A DNA stretch of 64,000 bases, taken from assembly GCA_044375555.1 (NCBI GenBank), contig JBILML010000010.1, forward strand, positions 1 through 64,000, written 5' to 3'. Shown one piece after another: positions 52,623 to 61,867 of the stretch. Below the pieces are notes generated by a model, which did no database searches, was not told where the DNA came from, and saw only the letters and a program-made list of their open reading frames with translations. The DNA comes from UBA967 sp044375555. GTDB lineage: Bacteria; Verrucomicrobiota; Verrucomicrobiia; Chthoniobacterales; Terrimicrobiaceae. Both the position numbers and the translations under genes were made by a program. Each line of letters begins with the position of its first letter. Within the stretch, counting starts at the first letter, position 1.

Positions 52623-53414
52623 ATGATCCGACTTCTTTTTTTGGGTGACATTGTTGGCGAACCGGGGCGCACGGCTGCCAAAAAAGTCGTCACCGCCATG
52701 CTCGCCGACAACGCTGTTGATTTCGTGGTGGTGAATGGCGAAAACGCCGCGCATGGCCGCGGAATCACCCCGAAAATCGCGATCGACCTCCTCCGCGCGG
52801 GCGTCGCCGTGATCACGACCGGCGACCATGTTTGGGATCAAAAGGAGACCGCGCCCTACCTCCCCACCGAGCCCAGAGTGTTGCGTCCTGTGAACTACCC
52901 GCCGGGCGCACCGGGCCAGGGAAGCATCGTGCTCGACACCGCCAAGGGGCCGATCGCCGTGATGAATGTGCAATGCCGCACTTTCATGAATCAGCAACTC
53001 GACAATCCCTTCACCTGCGCGATGCAGGAGGTCGAGCGCCTGCGCGCGGAAACGCCTGTTATTTTCGTGGATGTCCACGGTGAAACAACCAGCGAAAAAA
53101 CCGCGATGGCCCGCCACCTCGACGGCAAGGTTTCAGCCGTTGTGGGAACCCACACGCATGTCCAAACCGCTGACGAACGCATTCTCCTTGGCGGAACCGC
53201 GTTCCTCTGCGACGCCGGAATGTGCGGCCCGCTCGACTCGATCCTTGGCCGCAAGGCGGACGCCGTTGTGCAAAAATTCCTCGACGCCCTCCCCTCCCAA
53301 TTCCCCATCGCCCGAGGCCCCGTGCAGGTTTGCGGGGCGTTGATCGAGATCGACCCCGCGACAGGCCGAGCCGCCTCGATCTCGCGCTTCCGCCAGGTGC
53401 TCGACGAGGCCTAA
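52623..53414 (+). CDS. YmdB-family metallophosphoesterase
   Basis: 263 residues. Metal motifs FLGDIVGEPGRTAAKKVV, VVVNGENAAHGRGITPKIAI, VITTGDHVWDQKE, VDVHGETTSEKTAMARHLDG and VVGTHTHVQTADERILLGG match the YmdB type (TIGR00282), which cleaves cyclic nucleotides or related phosphodiesters in other bacteria. ATG 52623 follows an AAGGA site; an in-frame TTG at 52620 is a possible alternative. Its stop overlaps the MATE gene by one base (TAATG). Confidence 0.92.
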   Translation: MIRLLFLGDIVGEPGRTAAKKVVTAMLADNAVDFVVVNGENAAHGRGITPKIAIDLLRAGVAVITTGDHVWDQKETAPYLPTEPRVLRPVNYPPGAPGQGSIVLDTAKGPIAVMNVQCRTFMNQQLDNPFTCAMQEVERLRAETPVIFVDVHGETTSEKTAMARHLDGKVSAVVGTHTHVQTADERILLGGTAFLCDAGMCGPLDSILGRKADAVVQKFLDALPSQFPIARGPVQVCGALIEIDPATGRAASISRFRQVLDEA

Positions 53415-54775
53415 TGGCAAAATCCAGCACCCTTCAGGAACTCCACCGCGAGAACCGCCACACGCTCGCTCTGGCTTTTCCGATCGTCGCCGGATTGGTC
53501 GGCCAAATGCTCATGGGGCTTGCGGACACCCTCATGGTCGGCCATGTGGGCACAGTCCCCCTCGCCGCCTGCGGTTTTGCAAACACCCTGCTCTCCGTGC
53601 CGCTGGTCTTCGGCTTCGGCGTTCTCGCCGGAGTGAGCGTGAACGCCTCGCACGCCTTTGGTTCCGGCAAGCCGCACCTCGCCGGCGAAAGCCTCCGCGG
53701 CGGCCTCGCCATTGCGCTGGTGATGGGTTTGCTCGTCGCTCTCACAGCCCACGCGCTCCTGCGTTCCCTCCCGATCTTCGGTCAACAGCCTGAGGTGAAT
53801 TCCTCGGCCGCGAACTACCTCCTTCTCTGCGCGTGGTCGATGCCCGCCGTGTTCGTGACAGGAACGGCAAAAAATTTCTGCGAAGCCCTCGCGCGCCCCT
53901 GGCCGCCGTTTTGGATTATGCTCGGCGGGGTTTTGCTGAATGTGCTTTTGAACTGGATTTTGATCTACGGAAACCTCGACGCCCCCGCGATGGGTCTCGA
54001 CGGCGCGGGGCTCGCCACGCTGCTGAGCCGCATCGCCGCGATGGTCGCCATGCTTCTCTATCCGGCCCTGGAATCGCGCCTCCACGCGGCCTGGCCCTCC
54101 GATTGGACCGCGCCCGGCTTGTTGCCAGAAATCCAACGCCTCCTCGGCATCGGCATCCACTCGGGCGGATTGAGCCTGTGCGAGGTTACAGGATTTTCCT
54201 TTGGGTCGCTGATGATGGGCTGGCTGGGAGTCACCGAGTTGGCGGCCCATCAAATCGCCCTCACCTGCGCGGCGACGACCTTCATGGTGCCTCTGGGAAT
54301 CGGTCAGGCCGTGAGTGTGCGGGTCGGCCAGGCACGCGGCGCGGGGCGGTTCGGGGAAATCCGTGCGATTGTCCACGGCACGCTCGGCATGACGCTTGGC
54401 ATCGCTGTGTTATTCGCGGCGGTTTATTTGACGCTCGGCTCGTGGATCGCGGGGTGTTTCACGGACGATCCAGCGGTGAAGGCATTGACCGCGCAACTCC
54501 TCGTCCTCGCGGGAGTCTTTCAGATTTTTGACGGCATCCAAATCGCCTCCTCCGGTGCGTTGCGAGGATTTGGCGACACGAAGATTCCTTTTCTCTTCGG
54601 CATCCTCGCCTACTGGGTCGTGGCGTTGCCCGTGTCCCACCTCGCCGCCTTCCATTTTGGCTTGGGAGCCTCCGGAATCTGGATGGGTTTTGTCGTGGGC
54701 CTCGCCGTCGCCGCCGCAGCCCTCGCCACGCGCTTGCTGGCAAAATGCTCGGCACATCCCGAAACGCCCCGATAG
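53414..54775 (+). CDS. MATE-family efflux transporter
   Basis: 453 residues with twelve membrane helices in two halves. MATE text: HTLALAFPIVAGLVGQMLMG, ADTLMVGHVGTVPLAACGFA, GLDGAGLATLLSRIAAMV, ALTCAATTFMVPLGIGQAVS and DGIQIASSGALRGFGDTKIP. It exports drugs or metabolites with sodium or protons. It overlaps the phosphoesterase gene and lies 15 bases before the phosphatase-like gene in a plus-strand operon. Confidence 0.92.
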   Translation: MAKSSTLQELHRENRHTLALAFPIVAGLVGQMLMGLADTLMVGHVGTVPLAACGFANTLLSVPLVFGFGVLAGVSVNASHAFGSGKPHLAGESLRGGLAIALVMGLLVALTAHALLRSLPIFGQQPEVNSSAANYLLLCAWSMPAVFVTGTAKNFCEALARPWPPFWIMLGGVLLNVLLNWILIYGNLDAPAMGLDGAGLATLLSRIAAMVAMLLYPALESRLHAAWPSDWTAPGLLPEIQRLLGIGIHSGGLSLCEVTGFSFGSLMMGWLGVTELAAHQIALTCAATTFMVPLGIGQAVSVRVGQARGAGRFGEIRAIVHGTLGMTLGIAVLFAAVYLTLGSWIAGCFTDDPAVKALTAQLLVLAGVFQIFDGIQIASSGALRGFGDTKIPFLFGILAYWVVALPVSHLAAFHFGLGASGIWMGFVVGLAVAAAALATRLLAKCSAHPETPR

Positions 54776-54790
54776 CATTCCGACCATTTG

Positions 54791-55786
54791 ATGGACCAAG
54801 AAAAACTCCGCCTCCTCCTGTGTGAACTCGGCACCGCGATCCGCTCGAAGGTCGTGTCGGCGCGTCAGGGCCTTTCGGCAGAAAAGCTCTCCGCCGTTAC
54901 GGGCGATGCGGGAGGCGACACGATCTTCGCCATCGACCGCTTCGGCGAGGACGCGATCCTCGAGTGGTTTCGCTCCCGTTGGCCGGCCGACGAACCCGTC
55001 CAAATCGTCATGGAAGGCCTCGAGTCCGAACTCTGTTTTCCCAAGGGAAAATCCGCCGCCGAGACGAAATGGAAATGCATCATCGACCCCATCGATGGCA
55101 CGAGGGGGTTGATGTATGACAAGCGCAGCGCCTGGGCACTCGCGGCCGTCGCCCCCCAGCGCGGCGACGAAACCCGCCTCTCCCAAATCCTCGCCACCGC
55201 GATGACCGAGATTCCGGTCTCCAAGCAATGGCGCGCCGACCAATTCAGCGCCAGCCTCGACGGTCCGCTCGTCGCGACGTGGTGCGATTGGCGCGCCGGC
55301 TCCGATCCCCAGCCACTGAACACCGAGCCATCGTCCGCGCATTCTTTCGACCACGGCTTCGCATCGCTCGCGAAATTTTTTCCCGAGGGCCGCACGCTCA
55401 CTGCACAAATCGAGGAGCGCCTCTGGGACCAAATCCTCGGCCCGAACCGCTCCCGGTCGCCCGTGGTTTTCGACGACCAATATCTCTCCACCGCCGGGCA
55501 GTTCCACGAGCTGATCACCGGCCGCGACCGCTTGGTCGGCGACATTCGCCCGCTCGTCTTCCACGCGCTCGACCAGGAATCCTCCCTCGTCTGCCATCCC
55601 TACGACGCCTGCGCTTGGCTTCTTTTGAAAAAAGCGGGCGTCGTTTTCGAGCATCCACTGGGAGGTTTTCCCGACGCACCTCTCGACACCGAAACCGGCG
55701 TCGCCTGGATCGCCTACGCCAACGAAACCCTCGCTGCCAAGGCCCGCCCGGTCCTCCAAAAAATCCTCCGGGAGTTTCTGCCATGA
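54791..55786 (+). CDS. Inositol monophosphatase-superfamily protein
   Basis: 331 residues, somewhat longer than typical inositol phosphatases (about 260). The metal motif is CIIDPIDGTRGLMYDKRSAW (DPxDGT) and the C-terminal motif HPYDACAWLLLKKAGVVFEH corresponds to WDxAAG with Trp changed to Tyr. N-terminal Glu/Asp ligands are less clear (VMEGLESEL). It probably removes phosphate from a sugar or nucleotide phosphate. The ATG follows TTG in tandem. The stop overlaps the next gene's ATG. Confidence 0.8.
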   Translation: MDQEKLRLLLCELGTAIRSKVVSARQGLSAEKLSAVTGDAGGDTIFAIDRFGEDAILEWFRSRWPADEPVQIVMEGLESELCFPKGKSAAETKWKCIIDPIDGTRGLMYDKRSAWALAAVAPQRGDETRLSQILATAMTEIPVSKQWRADQFSASLDGPLVATWCDWRAGSDPQPLNTEPSSAHSFDHGFASLAKFFPEGRTLTAQIEERLWDQILGPNRSRSPVVFDDQYLSTAGQFHELITGRDRLVGDIRPLVFHALDQESSLVCHPYDACAWLLLKKAGVVFEHPLGGFPDAPLDTETGVAWIAYANETLAAKARPVLQKILREFLP

Positions 55787-56415
55787 CCCGCGAACGCCTC
55801 CTCGCCCTCCTCGGCGCGGCGATCCTCCGCGGACTATTTGCCACCCTGCGCCTTCGATTTGACGACCGCTTCGGCCTCCTCACCGAAGCGACGCCCAAGT
55901 CCTCCCTCTTCTGTTTTTGGCACAACCGAATCCTCGGAATCACTTTCGCCTTCGACCGCCTTTACCCAAAGAACCGCCTCGGCGTCACCGTGCTCACCAG
56001 TCCCAGCCGAGATGGCGAAATCCTCGCCCAACTCGTGGCGGCCTTCGGCATGGGCTCGGTGCGTGGTTCAAGTTCCCGCCGTGGCTCCCGAGCGCTCCTA
56101 GAGCTCGTCCGCCTCATCCGCCTCGGGCGCGATATCGCGATCACGCCCGACGGCCCCCGCGGCCCCAAATACTCCCTCGGCCCCGGCGTGATCCTGCTCG
56201 CTCAAAACACCGGCGCCCGCATCATTCCGATGCACGCCAAATTCAGCCGCTGCATCCGGATGAAAACCTGGGACGGCTTCATCATCCCATTGCCGTTTTC
56301 CAAGGTGTCGGTCACAATCGCGGAGCCGCTGGAAATTCCGGAGAACCTCTCCGACGACGAATTCGAGGCTGCAAGAAATCAACTGGAGGAACTTCTAAAA
56401 AATGGTGCGGATTGA
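55783..56415 (+). CDS. DUF374 lysophospholipid acyltransferase-like protein
   Basis: 210 residues. DUF374 acyltransferase with SLFCFWHNRILGITFAFDRL (HX4D-like block), LTSPSRDGEILAQLVAAFG, SSRRGSRALLELVRLIRLGR and ITPDGPRGPKYSLGPGVILL, then GARIIPMHAKFSR. Such enzymes acylate lipids, perhaps the lipid A or glycerolipid precursors of the envelope. ATGA overlap with the previous gene and 14-base overlap with folD. Confidence 0.88.
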   Translation: MTRERLLALLGAAILRGLFATLRLRFDDRFGLLTEATPKSSLFCFWHNRILGITFAFDRLYPKNRLGVTVLTSPSRDGEILAQLVAAFGMGSVRGSSSRRGSRALLELVRLIRLGRDIAITPDGPRGPKYSLGPGVILLAQNTGARIIPMHAKFSRCIRMKTWDGFIIPLPFSKVSVTIAEPLEIPENLSDDEFEAARNQLEELLKNGAD

Positions 56416-57280
56416 CGGAGCGGCGGTAGCCGCCAAGGTGCTCGTGGAAACCAAACAACGCGTGGACGCCCTGCGCCAACGCGGCATCCAACCCGGCCTT
56501 GCCGTGGTGCTCGTGGGCGATGATCCCGCCTCCCGCGCCTATGTGCGCTCGAAGGACCGCAAAGCCGCCGAACTCGGCCTCCACTCGGTGAAGGAGGAAC
56601 TCCCTGCCGACACAACCCAGGAGGAACTTCTCGCCCTCGTCGAAAAACTCAACGCAGACCCCGCCGTTCACGGAATCCTCGTCCAATCCCCGCCCCCGCC
56701 ACAGATCGACGAAGCCGCGATCGTCCGCGCCATCGATCCACGCAAAGATGTTGATGGTTTCCACCCCGTGAATGTCGCCAAGCTCGCGCTCGAGGATCCC
56801 ACCGGATTTGTTCCCTGCACCCCGCTCGGCTGCATCCGCCTTCTTCTCGATTATGGCATCGAAACCGCCGGCAAAAACGCCGTCGTCGTGGGCCGCAGCA
56901 TGATTGTCGGGAAACCCATGGCGCTCCTTCTCATGAAGCGCGGTCCGGGCGGCGATGCCACCGTCACAGTCGCGCACTCGCGCACAAAAAACCTCGCCGC
57001 CGTCACCCGCGCAGCGGACATCGTGGTCGCCGCCATCGGGCGTCCCCATTTTCTCGGTTCCGACCACATCCGCGAGGGAGCGGTGGTGATCGATGTCGGC
57101 ATCAACCGCATCGACGATCCCTCAAATCCCAAAGGCTATCGCCTCGTCGGTGATGTGGACTACGACGCCGTGGCCGACCGTTGCGCCGCGATCACACCGG
57201 TCCCCGGCGGCGTCGGCCCCATGACGATCGCGATGTTGATGTCGAACTGCGTGACCGCCGCCGAACGCCTCACGGTCTGA
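56402..57280 (+). CDS. folD: Bifunctional methylene-tetrahydrofolate dehydrogenase/cyclohydrolase
   Basis: 292 residues. Substrate Lys in AYVRSKDRKAAELGLHSVKE, then GILVQSPPPPQIDEAAIVRA, KDVDGFHPVNVAKLALED, VVGRSMIVGKPMALLLMKRG and ITPVPGGVGPMTIAMLMSNC. It interconverts 5,10-methylene-THF and 10-formyl-THF. It is the last gene of the operon starting at ymdB; its start overlaps the previous gene by 14 bases. Confidence 0.97.
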   Translation: MVRIDGAAVAAKVLVETKQRVDALRQRGIQPGLAVVLVGDDPASRAYVRSKDRKAAELGLHSVKEELPADTTQEELLALVEKLNADPAVHGILVQSPPPPQIDEAAIVRAIDPRKDVDGFHPVNVAKLALEDPTGFVPCTPLGCIRLLLDYGIETAGKNAVVVGRSMIVGKPMALLLMKRGPGGDATVTVAHSRTKNLAAVTRAADIVVAAIGRPHFLGSDHIREGAVVIDVGINRIDDPSNPKGYRLVGDVDYDAVADRCAAITPVPGGVGPMTIAMLMSNCVTAAERLTV

Positions 57281-57306
57281 GCTAAAAGCGTCTCCTCAAT
57301 CGGTCT

Positions 57307-57360
57307 ATTTTCAGCAACACCGTAAAATGGTCTGGACTATTTTACGATGATACTGAAAAT
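57307..57360. repeat. Nested two-part palindrome just upstream of the DUF4143 ATPase
   Basis: Two perfect inverted repeats share one centre. Outer arms ATTTTCAG (57307-57314) and CTGAAAAT (57353-57360); inner arms CGTAAAAT (57321-57328) and ATTTTACG (57339-57346). The element ends 6 bases before the ATPase ATG and covers its likely ribosome binding site, so it could be an operator, a 5' RNA hairpin that hides the start, or the footprint of a past insertion. Confidence 0.75.
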
Positions 57361-57366
57361 TATCCC

Positions 57367-58560
57367 ATGCTCCCGCGCCTTTACGATCAGTTGTTGAATG
57401 CTCATTTTGAAGACAATCGCCAAATGGCATTCCTGTCAGGGCCGCGTCAGGTTGGCAAAACGGAGGTTGCCCGGCGTTTGGCTGATGTTTACCTGAATTT
57501 CGACGATTTGGGCGATCGAGCGGTGATTCTGAGGGGTGCGGCAGCGGTGGCCGCGAGGGCGGAGTTGGAACGACCACGCGGCCGGATTCCGATCGTGGCG
57601 CTTGATGAAATCCACAAGTTCCAAAAGTGGAAGGCATTTTTGAAAGGGTTCTTCGACTCCTACGGCTCGCAATGCCGGATTCTGGCGACGGGAAGTGCGA
57701 GGATGGACATCTTTAAAAAGGGGGGAGACAGCCTGCTCGGGCGGTATTTCCTTTATCGCCAGCATCCTTTCAGCGTCGGGGAAATCCTGCGTCCCGAGCC
57801 ACCCACTGAGCCTATCCGCGAGTCGAAGCCGGTCGATGAGGCCGCTTGGGAAGCTCTTTGGCGCTTTGGGGGATTTCCCGAGCCGATGGTGCGACAGTCC
57901 GCGACTTTTCTTAGAAAATGGCAGACGGCTCGCATGGATCTACTCCTGCGCGAGGATGTGAGGGACCTCACGCGCGTTCAGGAATTGCGAGGCATTGAGA
58001 CCATTGGCCATCTGCTCGCGTCGCGCTCGGGCGGCCAACTCATTTTTTCCAATCTCGCGACCGAGGTCGGGGTGAGTGTGGACACAGTGCGCCGGTGGGT
58101 AACGATCCTGTCCGAGTTGTATGTGGGATTCGAGTTACGGCCATGGTTTCGGAATGTGGCCAAGGCTCTGAGGAAGGAGCCAAAATGGTATCTGCACGAC
58201 TGGTCGGGAATCACCGATCCGGGTGCACGCGCAGAGACTTTCGCGGCGTGCCATCTGCTCAAGGCCGTGGAGACTTGGACCGATCTGGGACTCGGGGCCT
58301 TTGAACTCCGCTACCTGCGCGACAAGCTCAAACGCGAGGTCGATTTCCTGATCGTGCGGGACGGCGAGCCATGGGTGCTGATCGAGATCAAATCAACCCG
58401 TGAGACGCTCTCGCCGCACTTGTTCCATTTTCAAAAACAAATCGGCGCGAAACATGCGTTCCAAGCCGTGATGGATTTGCCGCACGAAGCGATCGATTGC
58501 TTCGCACATGCCGGGCCGGTGGTGGTTCCTCTGCGGACGCTTTTGTCACAGTTGGTCTAG
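57367..58560 (+). CDS. AAA-type ATPase with DUF4143 domain
   Basis: 397 residues. The ATPase has Walker A MAFLSGPRQVGKTEVARRLA and Walker B IPIVALDEIHKFQKWKAFLK. The C-terminal DUF4143 domain contains LRYLRDKLKREVDFLIVRDG and PWVLIEIKST, the EVDF-IEIK pattern that resembles a nuclease-type fold. These proteins are common in Bacteroidetes and Verrucomicrobia, often in several copies, and their function is uncertain (ligand-gated ATPases, defence-linked roles have been proposed). It follows folD but has its own palindromic leader, so it is probably independently expressed, and may be horizontally acquired. Confidence 0.87.
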   Translation: MLPRLYDQLLNAHFEDNRQMAFLSGPRQVGKTEVARRLADVYLNFDDLGDRAVILRGAAAVAARAELERPRGRIPIVALDEIHKFQKWKAFLKGFFDSYGSQCRILATGSARMDIFKKGGDSLLGRYFLYRQHPFSVGEILRPEPPTEPIRESKPVDEAAWEALWRFGGFPEPMVRQSATFLRKWQTARMDLLLREDVRDLTRVQELRGIETIGHLLASRSGGQLIFSNLATEVGVSVDTVRRWVTILSELYVGFELRPWFRNVAKALRKEPKWYLHDWSGITDPGARAETFAACHLLKAVETWTDLGLGAFELRYLRDKLKREVDFLIVRDGEPWVLIEIKSTRETLSPHLFHFQKQIGAKHAFQAVMDLPHEAIDCFAHAGPVVVPLRTLLSQLV

Positions 58561-58576
58561 GGAAAATCCGAGGAAA

Positions 58577-59977
58577 TCAGTAGGAGCTCTCGACCCGCTT
58601 GGCGACGTCGCGGTAGCCGTAGTCGACTTCGTAGATTTGCTTCATGCAATCGACGGTCTTTTGGGCGTCGCCCATTTTTTCGTAAACGAGGCCGAGGTTG
58701 TAGATGACATCTTTTTTGACGGCATCCATGACCAGAAGCTCGGCGACGGCGTCGGAGAGGGTCTTGGCGGCGAGGTCGAGCATGCCGCGGGCGGTGAAGC
58801 ATTGGCCGAGCAGACTCATTGCGCGCATGCGGACATTCGGATTTTGGCGGGCTTTTTGGAGTTCGGGAATCGCCTCCTGCCAGTTTTCGAGATCAACGAG
58901 AATTTCGCCTAATTCGAAGCGGAGTTGGAGGTCGGTGGGGTTTTGCTCCACGCGGGAACGGGCGGCCTCGAGGGCAAGGTCGGCGCGCTGTTTTTTCAAA
59001 GATACCAACTCGGCGGCGTAGCCCTCGGACTCGGGTGTGCCGGGATTCGCTTCGATGAATTGCTCGCGGGCGTCGATGGCGAGGTCGAACTGGCGGATTT
59101 GCAAGTCGGAGGCTTTGCGAACGAGCGCCATGTCGGAATTATTCGAGAGCGAGGCGGCGTAATTGAACCAGTTTGTGGCGTTCTCCCAATCCTCTCTCTG
59201 CTCGTGGAGTTCGGCGATGCGGCGGGCGGTATCGACGGTGCAATTTTCGCCCTCGGCCTCTGCCTTCGCGTGGAGTTCAGCAAGGAGGTTATCGATCATC
59301 TCCTCGCTGCGGACGACACGGGATTGCTGCTCGAGCGCGACGGCTTGATCCTTGTCCTTGATGAGGTCGCGGTAGGTGGATTCGGCCTTGTCCCAACCGC
59401 CGGATTTCATCGAAGAGGAGGCGGCGGCATCCTTGGATCCTTTAATGGCGGCGAGGTCGTTCGGGGAGATATCGAGGAGGCGTTGAAAAATCGTGACGGC
59501 TTTTTCCGGCGCGCTGTTTTTCAAGTAATGCTGGCCGAGTTCGTGCAGGGCCTTGGTGTCTTTCGGCGAAGCCTCGACAATGGTCTCCAAGGCGAAGGCA
59601 GCGATGTCGGGGAGATTCGCGGCGAGCGCGGCATCCTTTAGGAGCTGGTTGAGTTGGGGATTTTGAGGGTCGGTCTCGAGGCTTTTCTCGATGGCATCGA
59701 GGGCCGAGAGGGGATCTTTTTTCAGCTGGGACTGGATTTTGATCGAACTGAAGGAGGCGACGGAAAGTCCGGAGAGGAGGCTTTTTTTTCCGGCGGTCTT
59801 GGCGATGGCGGACTTTCGCAGGAGTTGTCGCGCGGCGAGGAACTCGGGATGGCTCTTGAGGATCGTCTGAAGGAGTTGGATGGCGTAGCCGTAATTCTTG
59901 AGCTGCATTGCGCTCATGGACTTCAGCCAATTCGCCCGGTGGAACTCGGGAAGGTCTTTTTCAGTTTTTACAGGCAT
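58577..59977 (-). CDS. Tetratricopeptide repeat protein
   Basis: 466 residues. Repeated helical pairs with TPR character: LKNYGYAIQLLQTILKSHPE, KALHELGQHYLKNSAPEKAV, WENATNWFNYAASLSNNSDM, FELGEILVDLENWQEAIPEL and VIYNLGLVYEKMGDAQKTVD. It has no signal peptide and one internal hydrophobic segment near 60-75. TPR proteins act as scaffolds for protein complexes; a partner is not evident. The ATG at 59977 (MPVKTEKDLPEFHRA) is preferred to the ATG at 60115, which would overlap the SDR gene. It is downstream of the SDR on the same strand. Confidence 0.85.
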   Translation of the reverse strand: MPVKTEKDLPEFHRANWLKSMSAMQLKNYGYAIQLLQTILKSHPEFLAARQLLRKSAIAKTAGKKSLLSGLSVASFSSIKIQSQLKKDPLSALDAIEKSLETDPQNPQLNQLLKDAALAANLPDIAAFALETIVEASPKDTKALHELGQHYLKNSAPEKAVTIFQRLLDISPNDLAAIKGSKDAAASSSMKSGGWDKAESTYRDLIKDKDQAVALEQQSRVVRSEEMIDNLLAELHAKAEAEGENCTVDTARRIAELHEQREDWENATNWFNYAASLSNNSDMALVRKASDLQIRQFDLAIDAREQFIEANPGTPESEGYAAELVSLKKQRADLALEAARSRVEQNPTDLQLRFELGEILVDLENWQEAIPELQKARQNPNVRMRAMSLLGQCFTARGMLDLAAKTLSDAVAELLVMDAVKKDVIYNLGLVYEKMGDAQKTVDCMKQIYEVDYGYRDVAKRVESSY

Positions 59978-60026
59978 GCAAAAGGGAAGGGCACGATAGT
60001 CGCGGGAAGTCTCGACAGCAAGCGCG

Positions 60027-60839
60027 TCAGATCGTTTGCGAGAGGAATCCCCCGTCCACCCGAATGTCGCTGCCGGTGACGAACGAGCTGGCTTGCGGGC
60101 TGGCGAGGAAAACAACGGCGCCGGCGAGTTCCTCGGCTTCGCCGAAACGGGCCATCGGGGTGTGGTCGAGAATGGCTTTGGCGCGCGGCGTGGTGGATCC
60201 GTCGGGATTGAAGAGAAGGCGGAGATTTTGCTCGGCGGGGAAAAATCCGGGCGAGATGGAGTTCACTCGCACGCCGGTGGAGGCCCATTCGCGGGCGAGG
60301 AATTGGGTGAGATTGAGCACGGAAGCCTTCGCGGCGGAGTAGGCCACCACGCGGGAGAGGGGCAGGTGACCGGAGGTGCTGGCGATATTGATCACACTGC
60401 CGCGCCCGGCGTCGGCCATCGCCTGGCCGATGACTTGGCAGGGAATCAGCGCGCCGCCGACCAGGTTCAGCTCGTAATTTTCCATCCAGTCATCCGCAGC
60501 AATTTCCGAAAACGGAGACTCGGGAGTCACGGTCACGCGGGGATCGTTTCCGCCGGCGGCATTCACCAACACGGACGGGATGCCGAAAGCCTGTGTGGTG
60601 GCGGAGAGGAGGTTCTCGATGCTCTCGCGGTCGGTAGCGTCGGTCTCGACGAAAAAAGATTTTCCGCCGGCCTTCGCGATCTCGGCCACGCGGGCTTTGC
60701 CACGCTCGGCGCTGCGTCCGGCCACCACAACTTTGGCGCCGGAGGTGGCGAGAGCGAGGGCCATGCTTCCACCGAGAACACCGGTGCCGCCGATAACAAC
60801 AGCCACTTCTTCAGAGAGGTCGAACAGGTTCGTAGCCAT
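60027..60839 (-). CDS. SDR oxidoreductase, possibly D-mannonate oxidoreductase type
   Basis: 270 residues. NAD motif AVVIGGTGVLGGSMALALAT, active site INIASTSGHLP and YSAAKASVLNLTQFLAREWA (YxxxK). The start FDLSEEVAVVIGGTG and the segment LVNAAGGNDP resemble the YjmF group of uronate-pathway dehydrogenases (D-mannonate to fructuronate), an identification by resemblance only. Start ATG 60839 is used, since further upstream extension overlaps the divergent folE2 region. It diverges from folE2. Confidence 0.8.
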   Translation of the reverse strand: MATNLFDLSEEVAVVIGGTGVLGGSMALALATSGAKVVVAGRSAERGKARVAEIAKAGGKSFFVETDATDRESIENLLSATTQAFGIPSVLVNAAGGNDPRVTVTPESPFSEIAADDWMENYELNLVGGALIPCQVIGQAMADAGRGSVINIASTSGHLPLSRVVAYSAAKASVLNLTQFLAREWASTGVRVNSISPGFFPAEQNLRLLFNPDGSTTPRAKAILDHTPMARFGEAEELAGAVVFLASPQASSFVTGSDIRVDGGFLSQTI

Positions 60840-60930
60840 AGGGACGCAGACTAAAAGCCATTCACCTCCTTCCCGCACGGCTTTTTTTGGCTTCCGGTGT
60901 CGATCGAGTGGAAGCAAAGTCGGACGCTCC

Positions 60931-61713
60931 ATGTTGAAAGACACCCAAAGCGAACGCGACCACCGCCGGATTCCGATCGACCGCGTGGGGGTCAAGTCGC
61001 TCCGCTATCCCATGCAGGTTCGCGACAAGCACCACGCCGTCCAAAGCACCGTGGCGACCCTGCAAATGACAGTCGACCTGCCGCACCATTTCAAGGGCAC
61101 GCACATGAGCCGCTTCATCGAGGTCCTCGCCGAGCACGGCCCGGTGATCCATGTGGCGAACATCCGCGACATCCTCGAAAAAATGGCTAAGCGCCTCGAG
61201 AGTGACTGCGCCCATTTCGACATTGAGTTTCCTTTTTTTCTGGAAAAAAAAGCGCCTGCGACCGGCTCGCCGGGATTGATGGACTACACCGTGCGATTCA
61301 ATGCCACTCTCGCTGCGGGCAAGATCGATTTTATTGTCACGACCGTCGTGCCGGTGACCACGCTCTGCCCGTGCTCGAAAGCCATCAGCGCCGCCGGCGC
61401 GCACAACCAGCGTGGCCATGTGACCCTCTCCGTGCGCTGCAAAAAACCCATGTGGGTCGAGGACATGATCGTGCTCGCCGAGGAGTCCGCGAGCGCCGGT
61501 CTTTATAGTCTCTTGAAGCGGCCGGATGAAAAACATGTCACCGAACTCGCCTACAACAACCCGGTGTTCGTCGAAGATCTTGTTCGGAATGTCGCGGTCC
61601 GCTGCGAGGAGGATGCCAACATTCTCTGGTATCGCGTGGAGGCGGAAAATTTCGAGTCGATCCACAACCACAACGCCTACGCCTTGATCGAAAAACACCT
61701 AACCGCCGAATGA
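60931..61713 (+). CDS. folE2: GTP cyclohydrolase I type IB
   Basis: 260 residues. FolE2-type: RYPMQVRDKHHAVQSTVATL, ATLQMTVDLPHHFKGTHMSR and FIVTTVVPVTTLCPCSKAIS with the metal-binding Cys, then GHVTLSVRCKKPMWVEDMIV and FESIHNHNAY. It makes dihydroneopterin triphosphate for folate or queuosine. FolE2 is the form that works when zinc is scarce, so the species may use it as its main or a zinc-sparing enzyme. It stands alone, with tRNA-Ala 65 bases downstream. Confidence 0.95.
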   Translation: MLKDTQSERDHRRIPIDRVGVKSLRYPMQVRDKHHAVQSTVATLQMTVDLPHHFKGTHMSRFIEVLAEHGPVIHVANIRDILEKMAKRLESDCAHFDIEFPFFLEKKAPATGSPGLMDYTVRFNATLAAGKIDFIVTTVVPVTTLCPCSKAISAAGAHNQRGHVTLSVRCKKPMWVEDMIVLAEESASAGLYSLLKRPDEKHVTELAYNNPVFVEDLVRNVAVRCEEDANILWYRVEAENFESIHNHNAYALIEKHLTAE

Positions 61714-61778
61714 CCGCGCCGATTTTTTTGCCGCTTGAAGCGCCGGGGTTTCCCGCTAGTTTTCTCCCCACTTTCCTC

Positions 61779-61851
61779 GGGGGTATAGCTCAGTTGGTAG
61801 AGCGTCTCGTTCGCAATGAGAAGGCCAGGGGTTCGAATCCCCTTACCTCCA
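61779..61851 (+). tRNA. tRNA-Ala (anticodon CGC)
   Basis: Cloverleaf with acceptor GGGGGTA/TACCTCC, D arm GCTC/GAGC, anticodon loop TTCGCAA (CGC), T arm CAGGG GTTCGAA CCCTT-like, discriminator A. The 3' CCA is not encoded. It lies between folE2 and alr. Confidence 0.95.
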
Positions 61852-61867
61852 CTCCCCTCCCCTCCGC

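Noticed and set aside
57301..57366. Nested palindrome considered as a Rho-independent terminator of folD
   Set aside because: Arms are AT-rich and interrupted, no T-run follows on the folD strand, and the two dyads share a centre; an operator or leader element fits better.
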